Source: Nonlabens antarcticus (GTDB lineage Bacteria; Bacteroidota; Bacteroidia; Flavobacteriales; Flavobacteriaceae). From it: 64,000 bases of DNA. Made by a program: the position numbers and the translations under genes. The DNA lies in contig NZ_JADFCO010000066.1 in assembly GCF_015356755.1 (NCBI RefSeq), positions 186,001-250,000 on the forward strand, given 5' to 3'. The notes beneath the pieces were generated by a model, which was not told the origin of the DNA, ran no database searches, and saw only the letters and a program-made list of their open reading frames with translations. This document shows, piece by piece, positions 55,220 through 63,926 of the stretch (within the stretch, counting starts at the first letter, position 1; every line of letters starts with the position of its first letter).

Positions 55220-57664
55220 ATGGAAGAAGAAAAGGAAGTTAGCGCATTATCAGGCATCTTTGATGTCAAGCAGTTTCTGCAAAAATTGTTGGGGCTGTGG
55301 TGGTTGTTTTTGCTGTGCATGATTATAGGACTTGCGTATGCCTATTATAAAAACCAATTCATACAAACATATTTTCAGGTAGATTCCCTGATCAGTATCA
55401 AGGACAATACAAACCCTTTGTTTACTAGTAATCAGAGTTTGACTTTTAATTGGGGTGGCACGACGGATAAGGTGACTACCGCCATCACCCAATTCAAATC
55501 GCGATCTCATGCAGAACATGTCGTGGACCGGCTGCAGTTTTATGTGAGTTATATCAAGGAAGGCGATTACTACAATAAGGACGCCTACAAACAGACTCCG
55601 TTTTTTGTGTATGCAGATACCAGCGCGGCACAACTGTACCAGCAGGATATCCGAATCAAAGTATTGGATCAAAAAAAGTTTGAGATGAGTGCCAGTTTTG
55701 GTGGGGACACCGCCAGCGGTTTTGACTATAATGCTAAAGAAAATGTAACCGTTAGCGTCCCACAGGGCGAGTGGAAACAGGAATTCAATTTTGGTGAAAA
55801 AATAGATCTGCCGTTCTTCAAAGGAACCATTGACAGGCGAGCCGAAACCATTGGAACCGGCGAATGGTTGATTCGGTTTGAAGATTATTGGGCTACCGTC
55901 ATGGGTTACAAAGGAATCAGTGTAAGCCAGCAGCCGGAAGGATCTTCTATTCTCGCTATGAGCCTGCAGGGACGTAACAAACAACGGTTGATTGATTATA
56001 TCAACAACAGCTGTGAGGTTTTGGTAACCGAGGAACTGCGCAAGAAAAACAAGTATGCCGTCAGTACCATCGAATACATCGACAGCAGTTTACAAAAGCA
56101 AAGCGCGCTGCTGAAAGAATCGGAATCGGAGTTAGAGGCGTTTCGTGGGAACAGCCAGTTGGTCGATGCCGCAAGTCAGAATACCGATTTCAATGACAAA
56201 CTCACTGGTTTTGAGATCCAAAAGAGAGATTTACTCAATCGCATCAATTATTACGAGAGTCTGGAAACCTATTTGCAGCGAAAATCAGATTATACCGCCA
56301 TCCAGGCGCCGTCTGTTGTGGGTATTTCAGAAGGAAGTATCGGGCAGTATGTAGGTCAACTGGTTCAGCTTTCGCAAGAGCGAAAAAGAAGAGAATCCAC
56401 TCTAAAACCAGATGCTCCCGTATTTAGAGATCTAGACCGACAAATTGATGCAGTAAAAACAGTGATTTATGAAAATATCACCAGTTCTACCGCATTGCTC
56501 AACAGCGAGCTGGGCGGGATCAATCGGGAAATTAATAAACTGGATTCACAAATCAAGAGCTTGCCTAAGGAACAACAGGAATTTCTAAAGATTCAGCGGC
56601 AGTTTGATATTACCCAGCAAGCCTACAACGTATTTCAGGCAAAACGTGCCGAAGCCGAGCTGGTAAAAGCCGCAAACGTATCTGACGTTTATATCATTGA
56701 TGCTGCCAAGGATACCGGTCAGGGCGGGAGCAGCCGCGATAGTAATATTAATTACTTAATGGCGCTGCTGGTAGGAATTGCGATTCCCGTGACAGCTGCC
56801 TTTATTCTAACGCTGCTGGACAGCTTTATCCATACGCCCAAAGAGTTGGAGAATTTATCTCCCGTGCCTTTGATAGGCGTGATAGGCCAGACCAGTCAGG
56901 TGAGCAATCTAGTGGTGTATGAGCAACCTAGATCATCAGTGGCAGAAGCTTTTAGAGGCCTGCGCTCCAGCCTTCATTTTATTTATAATCAGGAGGCCGT
57001 TCAGGATTCCAGGACCATTATGGTGACCAGTAGTGTGAGCGGCGAGGGGAAGACATTTACCAGTATCAATCTCGCTTGTATTTTTGCATTGAGTGGGAAA
57101 CGCACCCTTTTGGTAGGGATGGATTTGAGGAAACCCAAGATTTTTGACGACTTCAATCTGGACAATGATCTGGGCGTTTCTAATTATCTGGTGAAGGATG
57201 CGACGCTCAACGAAATTATTAAATCTTCAGGGATCGAGAATCTCGACATCATCCTTTCTGGCCCGGTGCCTCCCAATCCCAGCGAACTCATACTGACCAC
57301 CAGGGCGGGAGATATGCTGGAAGAACTGCGCAAGAATTATGATTATATCATTCTGGATACACCGCCACTGGGGCTAGTTTCTGATGCTATGGAAATCTCT
57401 AAGCATGCAGATGCGTCCCTATATGTCGTGCGTCAGGGCTATACTAAAAAAGGAATGCTGGACATTATCAACGATAAATACATCAAGGGAGAATTGGGCA
57501 ACGTGAGTTTGCTGTTCAACTATTTTAACGACCGCGCCCGTTATGGTTATGGATACGGCTACGGTTATGGCGCGTACGGGAATGGCTATCATGAGAATGA
57601 AGCTCCCAAGACTGCTGCGTATCGTTTAAAGAATCAGATCAGGAAATTGTTCCGTCGCAAGTAA
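55220..57664 (+). CDS. Polysaccharide co-polymerase and tyrosine autokinase (Wzc-like)
   Basis: This 814-residue BY-kinase has two membrane segments (about 24-43 and 512-535) around a long helical periplasmic part, then a cytosolic ATPase: Walker A SSVSGEGKT (604-612), Walker A' with Asp635 in LLVGMDLRKP, Walker B with Asp713 in IILDTPPLG. The C-terminus carries the tyrosine cluster at 775-790 (RYGYGYGYGYGAYGNGY) that is autophosphorylated in this family. It controls chain length and export. A phosphatase (Wzb) is not visible next to it. Confidence 0.95.
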   Translation: MEEEKEVSALSGIFDVKQFLQKLLGLWWLFLLCMIIGLAYAYYKNQFIQTYFQVDSLISIKDNTNPLFTSNQSLTFNWGGTTDKVTTAITQFKSRSHAEHVVDRLQFYVSYIKEGDYYNKDAYKQTPFFVYADTSAAQLYQQDIRIKVLDQKKFEMSASFGGDTASGFDYNAKENVTVSVPQGEWKQEFNFGEKIDLPFFKGTIDRRAETIGTGEWLIRFEDYWATVMGYKGISVSQQPEGSSILAMSLQGRNKQRLIDYINNSCEVLVTEELRKKNKYAVSTIEYIDSSLQKQSALLKESESELEAFRGNSQLVDAASQNTDFNDKLTGFEIQKRDLLNRINYYESLETYLQRKSDYTAIQAPSVVGISEGSIGQYVGQLVQLSQERKRRESTLKPDAPVFRDLDRQIDAVKTVIYENITSSTALLNSELGGINREINKLDSQIKSLPKEQQEFLKIQRQFDITQQAYNVFQAKRAEAELVKAANVSDVYIIDAAKDTGQGGSSRDSNINYLMALLVGIAIPVTAAFILTLLDSFIHTPKELENLSPVPLIGVIGQTSQVSNLVVYEQPRSSVAEAFRGLRSSLHFIYNQEAVQDSRTIMVTSSVSGEGKTFTSINLACIFALSGKRTLLVGMDLRKPKIFDDFNLDNDLGVSNYLVKDATLNEIIKSSGIENLDIILSGPVPPNPSELILTTRAGDMLEELRKNYDYIILDTPPLGLVSDAMEISKHADASLYVVRQGYTKKGMLDIINDKYIKGELGNVSLLFNYFNDRARYGYGYGYGYGAYGNGYHENEAPKTAAYRLKNQIRKLFRRK

Positions 57665-57668
57665 TAAC

Positions 57669-57682
57669 GCTTTCGCGAAAGC
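57669..57682. repeat. Palindrome copy between wzc-like and wzm-like genes
   Basis: Exact copy five bases after the kinase stop. It could pause or end transcription as a short stem, but no T run follows. Confidence 0.85.
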
Positions 57683-57719
57683 GGAACTAAAAAGATTCCT
57701 GTCTGCACGGGAAGTAACT

Positions 57720-58574
57720 ATGAGTGAGGAAGAGTGGTTGTATGAGATCAAACCGAAGGCCAAGTTTATCGACCTGAATCTGGCCGAAATCTGGCGCTAT
57801 CGGGATTTGATGGTTTTGTTCGTCAAGAGAGACGTGACAACGGTTTACAAACAGACCATTCTGGGGCCTTTATGGTTTATTATCCAGCCACTATTTACTA
57901 GTGTGATATTCACGCTTATTTTTAATGAGGTGGCGGGTATTGATAATGGAGAAATCCCCAATTTTTTATTCAATCTTACTGGGGTAACCCTATGGAATTA
58001 TTTTAGGGATTCGCTAGATAGTACGAGCAAGACCTTCACATCAAACGCCAGCCTTTTTGGCAAGGTATATTTCCCACGAGTGATCGTGCCGTTTTCAAGG
58101 ACAGTATCGGGAATGCTTACGTTTTGGATACAGTTTGTGATCTTGATTATTTTCTATGTATTCTACGCGATAAAGGGCATGGACGTGAGGCCGTCTATCT
58201 GGTTGCCCGCAATCCTGTTACTACTGGCGGGAGTCATCATGCTGGCTATGGGATTGGGAATGATATTAAGCGCCTTTACCACGAAATACCGCGATCTTAC
58301 CATTCTTATTGGTTTTGGTCTCAATTTATTGATGTACATAAGTGCGGTCATGTATAGCTTGGATGAGGCTCGGGATAAGTTGAAAGAATATTACTGGGCG
58401 GTAGAGTGGAATCCCATTGCCCATATCGTGGAGAGTTATCGCAGCCTGTGGTTTGATACACAACCCGTGTATTGGGCCGGCATTATCATTGCCCTAGCAG
58501 TAGGTTCAGTTGCCTTTGTCATAGGTCTGATCATTTTTAATAAAACGGAAAAGACGTTTATAGATACGGTATAA
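57720..58574 (+). CDS. ABC transporter permease for polysaccharide export (Wzm-like)
   Basis: The 284-residue ABC-2-type permease has six membrane segments, with the family's N-terminal amphipathic start (EIWRYRDLMVLFVKRDVT) and GPLWFIIQPLFT. It forms the channel with the ATPase encoded at 59398. The stop and the next gene's ATG overlap by one base (TAATG). Use of this transporter with a Wza/Wzc pair is unusual. Confidence 0.93.
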   Translation: MSEEEWLYEIKPKAKFIDLNLAEIWRYRDLMVLFVKRDVTTVYKQTILGPLWFIIQPLFTSVIFTLIFNEVAGIDNGEIPNFLFNLTGVTLWNYFRDSLDSTSKTFTSNASLFGKVYFPRVIVPFSRTVSGMLTFWIQFVILIIFYVFYAIKGMDVRPSIWLPAILLLLAGVIMLAMGLGMILSAFTTKYRDLTILIGFGLNLLMYISAVMYSLDEARDKLKEYYWAVEWNPIAHIVESYRSLWFDTQPVYWAGIIIALAVGSVAFVIGLIIFNKTEKTFIDTV

Positions 58575-59401
58575 TGGCAAGTGATATTCGATTGTACTGG
58601 TGGAGTGAGATTTTTATCCAAAAAAAGTGTAGGGAGAACTACGGCGATTTGCTGGGTAAATATCTGGCGGAGAAGATTTCTGGTAAAAATGCAACTTGGG
58701 TAAGAGCCAGTAAGTTCTATATTAAAAACGTGTGGCAACCGGTTTACGTTACTATTGGCAGTATTTTGGAACACGTGGGTCGCCATTGCATCGTGTGGGG
58801 TAGTGGTATCAACCATAGGGATTCCCAAATTGCCAATGCTACCTTTATGGCGGTAAGGGGTCCGCTTTCGCGAAAGCGTTTACTCGACCTGGGCTACAAT
58901 TGTCCTGAGGTTTACGGCGACCCTGCCTTATTGCTGCCACGGTTTTACCAACCAAAAGGGCAGAAGCAGTTCAAACTGGGCATTATACCACACATAAGTG
59001 ATTACAAACAGGTGAGCGAGATGTACAATGGATCGCAAGGTATCAAGGTCATTGATTTTAATACCAACGATATTGAGCAAACGACGGATGAACTGTGTTC
59101 CTGTGAGCAGATTATTTCTTCCTCACTGCATGGCGTGATTGTCGCGCATGCCTATGGGATTCCAGCAGTACAGGTTCAGTTCTCGCATAGAATATATGGT
59201 GATGGTGTGAAGTACCACGATTATTTCCTATCGGTTGGATTAGCCGCCTACAATCCCTACTTTGTGGAAGAATTTTGCGACAGGGATTTTTGGGTTAATT
59301 TTATCGAAGAGCATCCCCATAAATTGCCCAACGCAACAAACGTGGAAAAACTGCAAAACGGATTAATGGATGCCTGTCCATTTAAAGCTGAAAGATCATG
59401 A
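58574..59401 (+). CDS. Polysaccharide pyruvyltransferase family protein
   Basis: The 275 residues carry the PS_pyruv_trans pattern: WWSEIFIQKKCRENYGD at the start, RGPLSRKRLLDLGY with GDPALL, then SSSLHGVIVAHAYGIPAV. Members add pyruvate ketals to sugars using phosphoenolpyruvate. A perfect palindrome copy (58864) encodes PLSRKR in the middle of the domain. It overlaps the Wzt-like gene by four bases. The true donor and acceptor are not known. Confidence 0.85.
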   Translation: MASDIRLYWWSEIFIQKKCRENYGDLLGKYLAEKISGKNATWVRASKFYIKNVWQPVYVTIGSILEHVGRHCIVWGSGINHRDSQIANATFMAVRGPLSRKRLLDLGYNCPEVYGDPALLLPRFYQPKGQKQFKLGIIPHISDYKQVSEMYNGSQGIKVIDFNTNDIEQTTDELCSCEQIISSSLHGVIVAHAYGIPAVQVQFSHRIYGDGVKYHDYFLSVGLAAYNPYFVEEFCDRDFWVNFIEEHPHKLPNATNVEKLQNGLMDACPFKAERS

Positions 59402-60696
59402 GTGACGTTATTCTAAAGATAGAGAACCTTTCCAAACAGTACCGGCTGGGTAACGTGGGGACAGGCACGCTATCCCATGATCTCAATAGGGCGTGGGCAA
59501 AAGTACGCGGGAAGGAAGATCCATACTTGAAGATAGGTGCGGTAAATGATCGCGGTGCCACGGCAAGCTCTGATTACGTTTGGGCATTAAAGGATATCAA
59601 CTTTGAAGTCAAGCGAGGAGAGATCCTGGGAATCATAGGTAAGAATGGTGCGGGAAAATCTACTTTATTAAAAATCCTGTCGAGAGTCACGAGTCCCACA
59701 ACGGGAAGCATTAAAGTAGGTGGCCGTATGGCCAGCCTGCTAGAGGTAGGCACGGGAATGCACCCAGAGTTGACCGGCAGGGAAAATATTTATTTGAATG
59801 GCGCCATTATGGGCATGACCAAAGCAGAAATTTCATCTAAAATTGACGAAATCGTAGAGTTCTCCGGTTGCCAGATGTACATTGACACGCCGGTTAAACG
59901 TTATTCCAGCGGTATGGGCGTGCGACTGGGGTTTGCCGTGGCGGCATTTTTAGAACCCGATATTTTAGTAGTGGATGAGGTGCTCGCTGTAGGTGATGCC
60001 GAGTTTCAAAAGAAGGCGATTGGGAAGATGCAGGATATTTCAAATACTAGGGGTAGGACGGTGCTTTTAGTTAGTCACGACATGAAGACTATAGAAAAAT
60101 TAGCTTCACGTTGCGTATTGCTGGAAAATGGGGTTATTAAATCGGTTGGCGAGACATCTTCTATAATTAATCTGTACTTGGATGGCTCAATTCTAGGACA
60201 AACATCGAAAGTCTACAAAGAAAATACTGGAAATGACTTTGCCTGCATAAAAGAGGTTAAGATTATAAATAGTAACAAAGTTATTGAAGGAGATTTTGAG
60301 GTCAGTGAAGATATTTTTATAAAAGTCACCTATTTAGATACAGGAAAGTTTAGTTCTAATGTAACATCGATAATCCATATAATTAACGAGCGTGGAGAAA
60401 CTATATTTGCATCAAATGATTATGAGGATAAAAACTGGGACAAAATAGAAAGGAATAATACTACAATTGATAGCGTTTGCAAAATCCCAAGCTATTTTTT
60501 AAAGGAAGGAACTTACACGGTTTTAATTGCTTTAGGAAGTTATAATCCAAACTTAATCCATTTTATTGAAAAAGCCGCTTTGACGTTTAGAATAATAAAT
60601 AACCCATCTGTGGAAAAGGGGTATTATAATGTCTCTATAAATTGGCCTGGAATCATTAGGCCTCGATTAACGTGGAATGTAAAACGAGCTTCATGA
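59398..60696 (+). CDS. ABC transporter ATPase for polysaccharide export (Wzt-like)
   Basis: The 432-residue protein has an N-terminal ABC domain (1-250; Walker A GKNGAGKST at 81-89, signature YSSGMGVRLGFA, Walker B ILVVDEVLAVGD) and a C-terminal beta-sandwich (about 270-432) of the Wzt_C type, which binds the end of the polysaccharide chain. The first part is as GC-rich as the neighbours, whereas from about 60200 the gene turns visibly AT-rich. This suggests that the specificity domain was replaced together with the downstream genes. Confidence 0.93.
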   Translation: MSDVILKIENLSKQYRLGNVGTGTLSHDLNRAWAKVRGKEDPYLKIGAVNDRGATASSDYVWALKDINFEVKRGEILGIIGKNGAGKSTLLKILSRVTSPTTGSIKVGGRMASLLEVGTGMHPELTGRENIYLNGAIMGMTKAEISSKIDEIVEFSGCQMYIDTPVKRYSSGMGVRLGFAVAAFLEPDILVVDEVLAVGDAEFQKKAIGKMQDISNTRGRTVLLVSHDMKTIEKLASRCVLLENGVIKSVGETSSIINLYLDGSILGQTSKVYKENTGNDFACIKEVKIINSNKVIEGDFEVSEDIFIKVTYLDTGKFSSNVTSIIHIINERGETIFASNDYEDKNWDKIERNNTTIDSVCKIPSYFLKEGTYTVLIALGSYNPNLIHFIEKAALTFRIINNPSVEKGYYNVSINWPGIIRPRLTWNVKRAS

Positions 60697-61319
60697 AAGG
60701 TTATACTAGGTTGAAGCGTATTTTTCAAAAAGTAGGTTTTATTAAAACAAGTAAGCCTATTCCAAAATTTTATACTCAAGAAATTTTTTCAAATAAACCT
60801 TTTCAAATAGGTCAAAAAACCTATGGATTTCCAAGAGTGATGTTTGCTAATAAATCTGCAAATCTTGTTATAGGAAGTTATTGCTCTATTTCTGAAGGTG
60901 TTACTATTTTTTTAGGTGGTAATCACCGACCCGATTGGATAACAACCTATCCATTTGGTAGCTTACATAAATATTATCCTGATGATAAAAATATAGAAGG
61001 GCATCCCAGTACAAAGGGTGATGTAACTATTGGTAATGATGTTTGGATCGGATATGGAGCTACAATATTATCTGGTGTATCTGTTGGTAATGGAGCTATA
61101 TTAGGCGCTCATTCCGTTTTAACTAAGAATATTGGAGATTACGAAATTTGGGCTGGAAATCCTGCGAAGTTTATAAAAAAGCGATTTCACGATGATCAAA
61201 TCAAAGCTCTTACCAAAATACAATGGTGGAACTGGAATGATAATAAAGTGAAAGAATCGATTCTTGACTTATGCTCAAATGGTATAGATGAATTTATTAA
61301 GAATAATTATGTTGAGTAG
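60693..61319 (+). CDS. CatB-related O-acetyltransferase
   Basis: This 208-residue left-handed beta-helix enzyme belongs to the xenobiotic/antibiotic acetyltransferase group. The hexapeptide ladder runs through GNDVWIGYGATILSGVSVG, and GGNHRPDW holds the catalytic His. The likely acceptor is a sugar of the polysaccharide. The ATG at 60693 overlaps the upstream stop as ATGA; an upstream ATG at 60672 is less likely. It is in the AT-rich section of the locus. Confidence 0.88.
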   Translation: MKGYTRLKRIFQKVGFIKTSKPIPKFYTQEIFSNKPFQIGQKTYGFPRVMFANKSANLVIGSYCSISEGVTIFLGGNHRPDWITTYPFGSLHKYYPDDKNIEGHPSTKGDVTIGNDVWIGYGATILSGVSVGNGAILGAHSVLTKNIGDYEIWAGNPAKFIKKRFHDDQIKALTKIQWWNWNDNKVKESILDLCSNGIDEFIKNNYVE

Positions 61320-62100
61320 CATTATAAATAGATTAAAAGGAATAAAATTGGCTCTTAAAAAGTCAGACATATCTTCTACTTACTTACTAGGTTCTAAATA
61401 CAAGGATAGTAGCCATTATAAAGATGGTCAAAAAGCTAATTTAATACAAAATTCGAGTATCGTTAAAAGGCACGAGATTATAAATTTTTTACTTAAAAAA
61501 AGGCAAAATCCACTCTATTTAGAAATAGGAGTAAGAAATCCGAATGACAACTTCAACCTAATTAGATGCGATCAAAAATATGGAGTTGATCCAGGTCTAG
61601 AATTTGGTTCAAACCCTGTAGAGTTTAGAATAACCAGCGATATGTTCTTTGAGAAATTATCTAACGGTGATTTATTAAATACTTCCATAAAATTTGACAT
61701 TATTTTTATAGATGGGCTTCATCAAGCAGACCAAGTAATGCGGGATATTAAAAATTCATTGAACTATCTTACTGATGATGGGTTTGTTATTTTACATGAT
61801 TGCAATCCACCTACAGAGTTTCATGCTTCTGAAAATTATGGGTTTGTTTTATCTCCTTCTATGGGTGCATGGAATGGCACTACTTGGAAAGCATTTGTAG
61901 AGATAAGAAAAGACAAATCAATAAATTCCTGTTGTATCGATACCGATTGGGGAATAGGTGTCATAAATAAATCAGTAAAGCTATTTCCTACATCTACGGT
62001 AAGTAACCCCTTTTTTGAATATCATATTTTTGCAGAAAAAAGAAAAGAATCTTTAGGTTTAATTTCTTATAAACAATTCAAAAATTATTTCAAACATTAA
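61309..62100 (+). CDS. Class I SAM-type methyltransferase
   Basis: The 263-residue protein contains a Rossmann core with YLEIGVRNPNDNFNL, VDPGLEFG, then FDIIFIDGLHQADQVMRDI and FVILHDCNPPTEFH. These fit a Methyltransf_24-type sugar or small-molecule methyltransferase. The ATG at 61309 overlaps the previous gene by 11 bases; an ATG at 61288 would overlap by 32. The base composition is strongly AT-rich. Confidence 0.8.
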   Translation: MLSSIINRLKGIKLALKKSDISSTYLLGSKYKDSSHYKDGQKANLIQNSSIVKRHEIINFLLKKRQNPLYLEIGVRNPNDNFNLIRCDQKYGVDPGLEFGSNPVEFRITSDMFFEKLSNGDLLNTSIKFDIIFIDGLHQADQVMRDIKNSLNYLTDDGFVILHDCNPPTEFHASENYGFVLSPSMGAWNGTTWKAFVEIRKDKSINSCCIDTDWGIGVINKSVKLFPTSTVSNPFFEYHIFAEKRKESLGLISYKQFKNYFKH

Positions 62101-62953
62101 AAGCCTATCTGTCATAATTGTCAATTACAACACTCCCGATTTAGTCAAGCAAGCTATTGAATCAATATATGAATTTGTTAAAGGCATTCAATTTGAGATT
62201 ATAGTAATTGATAATGCTTCAACAAAAGGAGATATTAAAAAAGTTGTACAAGATTTTAAGGTAGTTGTGCTTATTGAGAATAAGGAGAACTTAGGTTTTG
62301 GTAGAGCTAATAATTTAGGATTCAAATCTTCAATAGGGGAATATGTTTTTCTTTTAAATTCAGATGCTTATTTAATCGATAATTCTTCAATTCCTAAGAT
62401 GATCCAATACTTGGAACAACATCAAAATGTTGGCATAGTTGGACCTAATTTCATAAAAGAAAACGGTTCAAAAGCTTATGCCTATGGTAATTTATTAAAA
62501 ATTAGAAAAGTATTAAGTGACATCGGACTATTTACAATCTCGAATAAAAATATCGACAATTATGCTACTTATAAAGTGTCTGATAGTTTGATGCCAAAGG
62601 AGGTAGGATATTTAGCTGCTGCAGGTATAATAATTAAAAGATCTGTAATCGAAAAGCTTGGTTTATTCGACCCCAAATTTTTTCTTTATTTTGAGGACAT
62701 GGAATTAGGCTGGCGTTATAAAAAATACGGTTATAAAAGTATAATTCTTCCAAAAGCAACTATCGTACATTTAGGAGGAGAATCCACAACAGAAAAAAGT
62801 GAATATTTGCAAAAGCTTATCGTAGAAAGCAAAAGTTATTATTTAAAAAAGACCTTGAATGTTTTCCAGTATCACTTCCTGAAAATTGTCGATTTATCAT
62901 ACATTTCAATAAAATATTTTAATCGAAAATTGAAACTTTTTTTAAAGAATTAG
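62096..62953 (+). CDS. Family 2 glycosyltransferase starting at ATT
   Basis: The 285-residue GT-A fold enzyme has its complete N-terminal strand (SLSVIIVNYNTPDL), the nucleotide Asp segment IVIDNAS, the LLNSDAY metal site and the C-terminal FLYFEDMELGWRYKKYG. The first GTG, at 62267, lies inside the domain and would remove the nucleotide-binding strand. The frame is open up to a stop at 62060-62062, with no ATG, GTG or TTG in it. The ATT at 62096 overlaps the TAA of the previous gene and gives MKSLSVIIVNYN, a normal family start. ATT initiation is inferred. Confidence 0.85.
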   Translation: MKSLSVIIVNYNTPDLVKQAIESIYEFVKGIQFEIIVIDNASTKGDIKKVVQDFKVVVLIENKENLGFGRANNLGFKSSIGEYVFLLNSDAYLIDNSSIPKMIQYLEQHQNVGIVGPNFIKENGSKAYAYGNLLKIRKVLSDIGLFTISNKNIDNYATYKVSDSLMPKEVGYLAAAGIIIKRSVIEKLGLFDPKFFLYFEDMELGWRYKKYGYKSIILPKATIVHLGGESTTEKSEYLQKLIVESKSYYLKKTLNVFQYHFLKIVDLSYISIKYFNRKLKLFLKN

Positions 62954-62996
62954 TTAAACGCTTATATTGCAGTCAGTAATAATTTCTATCAAAACA

Positions 62997-63926
62997 ATGC
63001 CCACAACCCTAATTACTGGAGCCGCAGGAAATGTAGGAAGTTCTCTATGCCACTATCTTTTAAAGTATGGTCATCATGTAGTTGCTGTAGATAATTTAAG
63101 TACGGGTTCACTTGATAAAATTCCTTTTGAAAAAAATCCGTTTTTTACTTTTATCCAAGCAGATGTAAATGACTATCACGTGTTATCCCATATTATGTGT
63201 TCTCGCACTATCGATTATGTATTTCATTATGCAGCTATGGTGGGAGTACAACGCACGCTGGATCACCCCATTATGGTGCTTAACGATATTGACGGAATTA
63301 AAAATATTCTTGAACTTTCCAAAAATACGGGTGTTAAGAAAGTTGTTTTCTCCTCGAGCTCTGAGGTTTATGGTGAGCCGGTAAGCCTTCCACAAATAGA
63401 AAATGAGACACCGCTTAATTCTAAGTTGCCCTATGCCGTAGTTAAAAACGTCGGCGAGGCCTATGTTCGATCCTATTATCAGCAATATGGTTTGGAGTAC
63501 AACATATTTAGATTCTTCAATACCTATGGACCGCAGCAAAGTGTAGATTTTGTGATCCCAAAACTATTGGAACAAGCATTGAATAACGAGGATATAACAA
63601 TTTATGGTGATGGAGAACAATCGCGTACATTTTGTTACATTGATGACAACATTGAAGCATGTTATAAAATATTTCAAGACGATGCGTTGAGCAACGATGT
63701 TTTTAATATAGGGAGCGATGTAGTTTTTACAGTAAGAGAGCTGGTCGACGTTATAATAAAAGTAACTGCCAGTTTATCTACCGTTGTTCACTTGCCAGCT
63801 TTAAAAGAGGGGGATATGACCAGAAGGCAGCCTGATATTTCTAAAATGCGAGCCGTTCTCGATAGAGACCTGATAAATCTAGAATCTGGAATCCAGAAAC
63901 TTTTAGATCATAAAAAGCATGCGTAA
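62997..63926 (+). CDS. NAD-dependent sugar epimerase/dehydratase
   Basis: The 309-residue extended SDR enzyme has the NAD-binding TGAAGNVGSS (7-16), the acidic residue Asp32, SSSEVYGEP with the Ser of the triad, and YAVVK (146-150; Tyr146, Lys150). It resembles UDP-sugar 4-epimerases and dTDP-glucose dehydratases; the substrate cannot be fixed. The ATG at 62997 is preferred to the longer frame start at 62967. Its composition returns to that of the left part of the locus. Confidence 0.92.
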   Translation: MPTTLITGAAGNVGSSLCHYLLKYGHHVVAVDNLSTGSLDKIPFEKNPFFTFIQADVNDYHVLSHIMCSRTIDYVFHYAAMVGVQRTLDHPIMVLNDIDGIKNILELSKNTGVKKVVFSSSSEVYGEPVSLPQIENETPLNSKLPYAVVKNVGEAYVRSYYQQYGLEYNIFRFFNTYGPQQSVDFVIPKLLEQALNNEDITIYGDGEQSRTFCYIDDNIEACYKIFQDDALSNDVFNIGSDVVFTVRELVDVIIKVTASLSTVVHLPALKEGDMTRRQPDISKMRAVLDRDLINLESGIQKLLDHKKHA

